NCBI GenBank assembly: GCA_022747635.1
Contig: JAKTNV010000018.1
Location: 1,827,501-1,891,500, forward strand
DNA: 64,000 bases
Source: Hetaerina americana
Taxonomy: Eukaryota > Arthropoda > Insecta > Odonata > Calopterygidae
Direction: 5' to 3'
The position numbers and the translations under genes are program-made. Of the stretch, positions 57,740-64,000 are shown piece after piece. The notes below the pieces were generated by a model. It ran no database searches. It was given only the letters and a program-made list of their open reading frames with translations, and was not told where the DNA came from. Each line of letters starts with the position of its first letter. The stretch's first letter is position 1.

Positions 57740-58520
57740 CGAAACTATAGGATCAGGAAATAGAAGAAGACTGAGGAAAGAAACCGTGGATTACTGACAA
57801 GATGAGTAGAAAGATGGACGAGCTAAGGAATCTAAAGAATATAAACACTTAATTAGTTGGGAGGAGGTAAAATGACAGAAAATAAAGAGAGGCGGGAAAC
57901 GGATAGGGCGGGGGAGGCATGGTGGAAGACGTCGTCCGAGGGTATGAAGAGTTAAGGGCGAAGCGGGTGCGCCGAGCAGGGTAGTGGAAGTACCATCAGG
58001 GAGTAAGAAATTAAATATTCATGCACGCTGTTAAGGATGCGGCAGTTAGGTCAGGTATCTGAGACATAGAAATAGACTGTGGCGTTAGCTTTGAAATACG
58101 CATACTTGAATGCGAGATGAAAAGGGTGTCAAAGGAATTGAAATCGGATAGGTCAGTGGAGGCATCTCCTTGGAAATTCGCAACGGTTTAGGAATACATG
58201 GAAGGAAGAGTTTTTATGGCCTAATTTGTAGCATTTATGACGGAGGAATGTAACCAGAAGGATTCGTCATATCTGTGCTGGTTCTAGTTCCAAAAAGGGA
58301 AAGGCTGCCACAAATGAGAGTTACTATGGTGCAATAATACATTTGATGTCCCACGCAGCTAAAGTTGTTCTCAGGATCATAAACAAAAGGACAGAGAGTA
58401 GGGGAAATGAAAATACCTAGGGGATGATCAATTTGGTTGCAGGAAGGGAAGAGGAACGTGTGATTGCATCATTGCAGTAATCGAAAGGAAAATAGAATAC
58501 AATTAGGAGGTATTTGCCTG
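57740..58520 (+). pseudogene. LINE-1f reverse transcriptase, N-proximal part of a nested copy
   Basis: Decayed frames give RKETVDY, EGFVISVLVLVPKKGK-type sequence, SHAAKVVLRIINKRTES, DDQFG.RKG and C.IAVIERKIEYN, ending at EVFAC in RT motif A. The order matches the fingers and early palm of a LINE reverse transcriptase. The frame is then split by SINE-B. Confidence 0.8.
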
Positions 58521-58711
58521 TTTTTATTTTATTTATCGACATAATTGGACGAGATGGAGACTAATAGTTCCTTCTGCCACCTAACCCCTAGACACGACAT
58601 CGAAGAAGATTGCATACACCCAAGACCTATGCTGAGGATAATCCTCCCAGGCGGGAATCGAACCCGCGATCTCTGGGTTGGCAGGAGAGGACTTTACTCC
58701 GCCGGCGCAGG
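58521..58711 (-). mobile_element. SINE-B copy 2, inserted in the LINE
   Basis: It has the same B box (GGTTCGATTCCC on the minus strand) and tail (GTCGATAAATAAAATAAAAA) as the copy at 35552. ATTTGC(C/A)(T/G)G flanks it (58512-58520 and 58712-58720) as an imperfect target duplication. Confidence 0.87.
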
Positions 58712-58749
58712 ATTTGCAGGTTTCGAAAAGGATTTTGACAGAGTGAATT
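58712..58749 (+). pseudogene. LINE-1f motif A segment between two insertions
   Basis: It encodes FEKDFDRVN, the rest of motif A. The last ten bases, AGAGTGAATT (58740-58749), are one copy of the next target duplication. Confidence 0.87.
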
Positions 58750-59101
58750 AAACGGGAAGGAAAACAAGCAAGGAAGTACTTGGTATCTATGGAAAAAGGG
58801 GAGGAGAGGGGTTTGTTGGGAGAAATCCTATGGAGGCAGGAAAAATGAAGGGCGTGCGCATTGATCGGCAGTGGGATATTGAAGACTTTAATTGAGAGGA
58901 GAATGTTAGGCAAACGAGGAAAAGGAAGGAGCAGGATAGGGATGTTGGACGGGATGAAGGGAGGAAGGAAGTACTCAGAGATAAAGAGAGACCTGATGTA
59001 GAGTAGGTTGCTGGATTTTGTGTTTTTTTAGGAGTCACAAAATATTTATTTCGTAGCTTTTTCCATCCAAAACCTACTTTAATTGGTAGATTACTAAAAA
59101 A
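58750..59101 (+). mobile_element. Younger LINE-1f 3' copy inserted in the older one
   Basis: This 352-bp 5'-truncated copy carries the GRMLGKRGKG-type C-terminus in shifted frames, a degraded form of the family terminus (TTTAATTGGTAGATTAC) and a short A tail. AGAGTGAATT occurs on both sides (58740-58749 and 59102-59111), so this is a target-primed insertion. Confidence 0.93.
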
Positions 59102-59960
59102 AGAGTGAATTGGGAAAACTAATAAGTATATTGAAGAAAATAGGATTAGATAGGAGGGACAGGAGGCTAATCCGCAACTTGTACATGTCTCAGACTGCTC
59201 AGGTGCGGGTGGGGAACGGGGAGTCAGGATGGGCAGTGTTAGGAAGAGGTGTAAGGCAGGGTTGCCCATTATTACCGTTGCTGTTCAACGTGTATGTGGA
59301 GGAAATGATTAAAGAGGCGTGGGAAGAACTGGAAGTAGGAATGAATGTGGGCGGGGAATTCGTAAAATCAGTTAGGTTCGCTGATGACCAAGCTTTAGTT
59401 TGTCAGTTAGCCAAAGGGTTGCAAGCATTGCTGAGTGAATTGGAAATTCACTGCGCCAGGTATGTGATGAGAATCAATATAAATAAAACAAAGGTTATGC
59501 GGTTTTCTAGAAATAAAAAGGCTAAGCTAAAAATTAAAATAGGAGGGCAAAAACTAGAGCAGGTAGAACAGTTTACGTGTCTCGGTAGTATTTTGGACCA
59601 ACACAGTCAAAGTATAAGTAGGGACGTAAGGAGAAGAATTGCGCTAGGCAAAGAGGCTTTCACAAGGAGGAGGGAGTTGATGACGGGGACGTTGAGTAAG
59701 GATATTAAGAAAAGACTCGTAAAAACTTTGATGTGGAGCGTAGCTATGTACGGTGTGTTAACTTGATCATTGGTTAAATATGAATGGGGTTTATCAAGTT
59801 TTTTATAGATATGGGTTTGGAGAACAATGTAAAAAGTAAAATTGACGAAGAGGAAAACAAATGAAGGGGTATTTGAGGCGGCGAGGGGACCTGGGGGGGG
59901 GGACAAATGCTGAGCATTTTGATTGGGAATCGGAGGTTAAAAACTCTAATATAAGGCAGA
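59102..59960 (+). pseudogene. LINE-1f reverse transcriptase, palm to C-terminus
   Basis: From 59110 to 59766 the frame is open for 218 residues: GRGVRQGCPLLPLLFNVYVE (RT motif B region), the catalytic VRFADDQALV, INKTKVMRFSR, FTCLGSILDQ and DVRRRIALGKEAFTRRREL. The frame then breaks at VAMYGVLT, but WVWRTM.KVKLTKRKTNE continues to about 59880. The FADD site is intact, though the gene as a whole is split by two insertions and several frameshifts. The exact LINE clade cannot be settled by eye. Confidence 0.9.
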
Positions 59961-60950
59961 AAGTTTGTTAATTGAAAATTAATTTGATCTAAAAAATGAG
60001 AAATCCAGATTTTGATTCTGTATCTACGATAATTTATTATTAAGTGACAGTTTTGATCTATTCAATGGTAGGTATATAATGCGAATTATTTATTCGGAAA
60101 TTCCGCAAATGTTGAAAAATTGACGTGCCGGTGGGATCTAATATTTTCAAGCATCAAGTGTTCCGGACAAAAATTGTATGCCTTAATTTTAATGTAACAT
60201 GATGTATGGTGTATGACAATTTGATGGAAATGGCATATTCTGTGTTCGAGCGGTTTTCTTTCCGCGTAGCACCCTTGCATTATAATTCCGAAGGCTTTTA
60301 TCGCCCATGATTCAAGTTCCCCATCGCCGCACACGCCCGCGTAATTGTACTGCACCACAGCTCCCGTTTTTCAGGCTCATATTGGGGCCATTTTCATTTG
60401 CGCTTAACGCGAAATGTATGGATAATGTAATGGCGAAAGGAGTGAGCGAAATAAAGGGTGAATTATGCCTTCATAATAAGCCAATGATCAATTTTCGTTT
60501 ATTTTTTAAATGTCGAAATCGAAACCCCTAAAAGCACCAAACTTGGAAGCAGTCCATTAACCGACGACGCTACCAATAGGTGGTGCTTATATTCAGAGCG
60601 ATTAAGTTTGAATGAATGACGCACCTCACCTCAGTTTTAGGCTTTTATAAATGGACCACTCGTACGCGAAAATTACACACTGGAATTGACACTGATGGTG
60701 CACTACCGACTCATTTATAATTGACCATTTTATTACATTTACAGACTATTCGGACGGGTTTTTATTTTCATGGCGACTAATGCCGCGAACATTTCATTCT
60801 TTGTCTAGAGCGAATGGCTTGCATTGCCATTGTTCTACATACATTTGCTTTCGTAATGTAATCATTTATGAATATTATCGAATAATTTTTTATCGTTGTG
60901 TGAGAATTTGTTTTTAATTTACCTGATTATTTCTTTGTCATGTAGGCCGT
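59961..60950. other. AT-rich DNA, no feature recognised
   Basis: No gene or repeat is supported. Confidence 0.4.
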
Positions 60951-60984
60951 GTGAAAAATGGGTTGTTCAACATCGGATTTTTCG

Positions 60985-61420
60985 GTGGCAGTAATTCCTT
61001 TGATAATGGGGAATTTAAGATGATTTCCGAAATATTTAGAAAGTGCTCTGCAATCTCCTTGATTGTTTATCAGCTTTTATCCTTAAGGCACTGTTTGAGC
61101 CGTTATTCGGTGGGTTTTCTGCGTAGTAACGATGAAAGAAACTCAGCAGTTCCACAGTTCGTACTTATTGACGACCACGGATGGTTTATGAGTAAAACAA
61201 ATTTCCATTTTTCCATAGATTTAATCCATACTCTGGAAAAGTGCAAATTTGTTTTTTTCTCATAATGACGAACTTCCACCACAACTCGCCTGAATCTGTT
61301 GAATATATAGTATAGTACGGATGGTTTCACCATTGTGTGTGGCATCATCTGGTTGTGAATGTGCCACGGAGTGGTGAAACTATGGTTGTCTGTAAATATT
61401 AACTGTGGGATTGCTGAGTT
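60985..61420 (+). repeat. Decayed PLE-like terminus with hairpin
   Basis: ATGAGTAAAACAAATTT (from 61178) pairs with AAATTTGTTTTTTTCTCAT (to 61264). GAACTTCCACCACAACTCGCC matches the minus-strand terminus at 15045-15165. Further right, GTGCCAC/GTGG and TGAAAC (61353-61380) recall the stem II and GAAAC of a hammerhead core. Confidence 0.5.
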
Positions 61421-62219
61421 ATGTCATCTGTACAACAGCTTTCGGATTCCTTTCTGAAGCAAAGACTTTGGTGCCGATGCTCGGTTAGTTTTGTTTTGAA
61501 CAGTTATTTTTGTTAAGACTTTCTGGCGTCGTTTTTCTGAAATACGATTTCCTGGAGGTTAGTGCAAGCCTTTCCTCTTTACTCGTTCGATTCGTTTGGA
61601 AATTTCTTTTGTTACTACTAGAATTAATGTGTGCGCATTGCCCTTTTTATTGTCATTCGAATCTTTGGATGATCGAATCCGAAATTTAATCGATTGTTCG
61701 CAGCCCTCGTTCCATCTTTTACTGAGGAATTGCATTTATAAGCTTTTTCGATGTTTTTTGTATCAGGTAGTTATCATAATTGTGGCATTTTTTATAACTC
61801 ATCTGCAATTGGTGACTGGTTTTTCTAGCCTCAAATTTTAGTATTACACTCGGAATTTGGAAACGTGAATTTTATTCGTGCTAAAAAGTGATGTGTCCTG
61901 TGTGAACTTGAAACGTTAAGAATATCGAAAGTGGTAACGAGGCAAGACTATTCATCTAACTAAAGTGTCTGAGTTATCAAAAAAGATAATCATTACATTA
62001 TAAATTACTGTCAACAATGTTTTTGGTTTCTTATGTATCATATTCTGCGATATTATATTTCATTATTCCACTATTTATTTTTTTTTAAACGAAGAGGTGA
62101 ATTCATTTGAGTCTAAAAATCATAACTATGACGTCGGATTAGAAATATGTTGAAGCTCATGGCGATGATGCTGAGTGAAACTGCCTCTTATATTTGGTCT
62201 TTGGCGAAGAATGCCCTCA
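61421..62219. other. AT-rich DNA, no feature recognised
   Basis: Short frames only; none resembles a known family. Confidence 0.4.
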
Positions 62220-62495
62220 TTCCCTTGGCATGGCTTTATTTGGGAATTGGATGCGGTTGGGGGGCGCGCATTTTGCTGTTGGAGACCGTGGCAGAAAGGG
62301 GAATGTTAAGCAAGCGAGGGAGGGGACGGAATAGGATAGGGAGGGATGTTGGGTGGAATTGAAGGGAAGAAGGAAGTATGCGGATTTACTGAAGTGTCCG
62401 ATGTCAGGTTATCTTTTTGTCAGGAGAGACTTGTAAATATCTTGTTCTACGATTCCGTAGTCCATCGAAAACCAACATTAACCGGAAGGACACCA
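62220..62495 (+). pseudogene. LINE-1f 3' end, decayed copy
   Basis: GMLSKRGRGRNRIG is the C-terminal signature. The 3' part ends in CCAACATTAACCGGAAGGACACC, a mutated family terminus. Confidence 0.78.
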
Positions 62496-63594
62496 CTAAT
62501 AATTATCATCAATCTGTAGCAAATGATTGTCCACTGCCATTTTTTGTTCATTGATTTCGGCAATTATTTACGAGAGGCTGCTCGCTTCTAACCAGAACAG
62601 GATATCCACTCCATCCACTCATGGTTACGTACAAACGATGAAATGAAGAGCCAAAGAGGATATTCTCATTTAGTTTTTTTGCAATGGTTCCCGAGCTAAC
62701 CAACGTGTAATTTCAAAATCGTACCGAGGCTCGGGAGGACGTCGGGACCAATCGCTTTTTACCCGAGGAAGAGAGAGAGAAGATACGTTCCGATTTTGGT
62801 GTCTCTTGTGGGCATTAGTGTGTTTAGGGAGTGGTGTGCACGCGAAGAGACCACACGGTGAGGTCAACACACGATGACAATGGTCAATGCTGATGAAGGG
62901 ACAAGAATGGGAGTGTCGAAAAGGCTGTATTTTCCCTTCGCTTTGAAGTGGGTGGGAGGGGGAGGGGCCTCTCTCTCTCACCCCCCCTCCCCCCTTAAAA
63001 CCTTCGCGTGTCATGATTGAGCCACTCTGGCGACGGAGTGGGTGCGCTCTTGGCCAAGCGCAAGAGCCGTTCCAAGATGATTTCGGCTGTTTGCGCCTTA
63101 TCCACGGCTTTAAGAACCGCCTTCTGCTTGGCTGGGGGGGGGGGTGAGGGGTGAGCAAACAGTTTATCCCCCCCATCCACCCGCAAAGGCAAACTCTCCA
63201 CTCCCTCTCCCTGCGCGCATGCAAATATACCTCCTCCCCCTCGTCCCCCCGTGTCCTCCAACGTGCACCCTTCCTCCTTTTTCTCGAGACAACGAATTCA
63301 TCTCGTTTGGATCGCTTATAGCGTTTAAAGGACAAATACCCTCTCCCGCGACGTCACTTCCACGTTGGGATACGTGTTTCGCTCCTCATTTGTTGTCCTC
63401 GTCTCGAGCTGGCGGGAAAGAGGCGAGCGAGGCAGGCAACGCTGGGACAAGCAGAGGGCGCTTCTCTCTCGCTTTAATATATTTTTATTTTCCCTCCCAG
63501 TCATTCCCTTCGCCTTTCCGCTGTCATTAGATACCTGTGTGCCCAAGAGAATTAATAAATTTTAAATTCTTCGGCGTGAGTTAATATTTTTGAG
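62496..63594. other. GC-rich island and flanks, no gene recognised
   Basis: 62890-63460 is CpG-bearing with G and C runs (63134-63145, 62980-62996). Frames up to 221 codons are compositional. Confidence 0.4.
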
Positions 63595-63990
63595 GCGGTT
63601 TTCTGAGTTTATCTTGTAGCACCGTGTACGTAGGTACATGCCACGCTCCTTTCGTGAAAGAACATTCATTTTTAAACAGAAGCGTTGTTGAATGGAACCA
63701 GCTACCTGGAGGGTTGTTTGAGCCCTTTCCACCCAATGTTAGGAATTTTAAGAATAGGTGTAAAGCAGTCATTAGACAACGGACTGGATGATAAACTTGA
63801 TCGATCGGTGATTATTATTTTATTTATTCAAATTGTGTTCTGTGCGTGATGTGGACGGCGTGAGAAGTTGGATTGTGAAACTGTTTGGTGTCTTAACGGT
63901 GCGTGATTTTGGACGGAGTGCGGTGTTGAACGGTGCGTTCCTTTGTGTGAACCTGGGCCATGTGTGATGGCATAGGTACGATCGGGATAT
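63595..63990 (+). pseudogene. LINE C-terminal end, third family
   Basis: The frame VKEHSFLNRSVVEWNQLPGGL, FEPFPPNVRNFKNRCKAVI, then a stop matches the usual end of CR1/Jockey-type proteins (RTV.DWN.LP...F..FK.R). The untranslated part includes TATTATTTTATTTATT and GTGTGAACCTGGGCCATGTG, the latter also at 49098. The window ends shortly after. Confidence 0.78.
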
Positions 63991-64000
63991 TCGAGAGTCA

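Overview
This window looks like intergenic or intronic DNA from an animal nuclear genome, most likely an arthropod. It has no operons, ribosome-binding sites or dense genes. It is filled with transposable elements typical of arthropods: mariner DNA transposons, Penelope-like retroelements with a GIY-YIG endonuclease, several non-LTR retrotransposons (LINEs) and tRNA-derived SINEs. TA and CA microsatellites and GC-rich, CpG-bearing, strand-skewed islands fill the rest. I recognised no host protein-coding exon, so the species cannot be named from the sequence. The only intact gene seen is a mariner transposase at 6424-7497.

Layout. 0-6 kb: a 420-bp direct duplication carrying SINE-A, a TA microsatellite and featureless DNA. 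5.9-8.7 kb: a LINE 3' end whose A/T tail is hit by a full-length mariner with 27-bp terminal inverted repeats (TIRs) and an uninterrupted ORF, then an internally deleted second mariner. 11.5-13.4 kb: a minus-strand LINE with one visible nonsense codon and a third mariner relic. 15-18.5 kb: a nearly complete Penelope-like element (PLE-1, minus strand), broken by a frameshift beside a TAC run and ending in a hammerhead-like motif; a deleted mariner abuts it. 19-28 kb: microsatellites, SINE-A, many copies of a short hairpin-tailed repeat (called SINE-C here) and a deleted LINE. 31-38 kb: LINE fragments, some interrupted by SINEs, and a mariner relic. 39-40.2 kb: two long palindromes between TA arrays. 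42-48 kb: PLE termini, palindromes, and a second PLE (PLE-2) flanked by ~415-bp inverted arms. 51-60 kb: an inverted pair of LINE ends, a LINE end bracketed by ~85-bp direct repeats, a deleted mariner and a LINE reverse transcriptase gene split by two younger insertions. 61-64 kb: a PLE-like hairpin and two more LINE 3' ends.

The most unusual structural signals are three. (1) A terminal stem-loop is shared by a CR1-like LINE and SINE-C, with a compensatory base-pair change between the families. (2) Penelope termini combine a TATA-like box with a hammerhead-like core about 30-37 nt downstream. (3) There is a run of long palindromes built from such termini. All sequence comparisons were made by eye.
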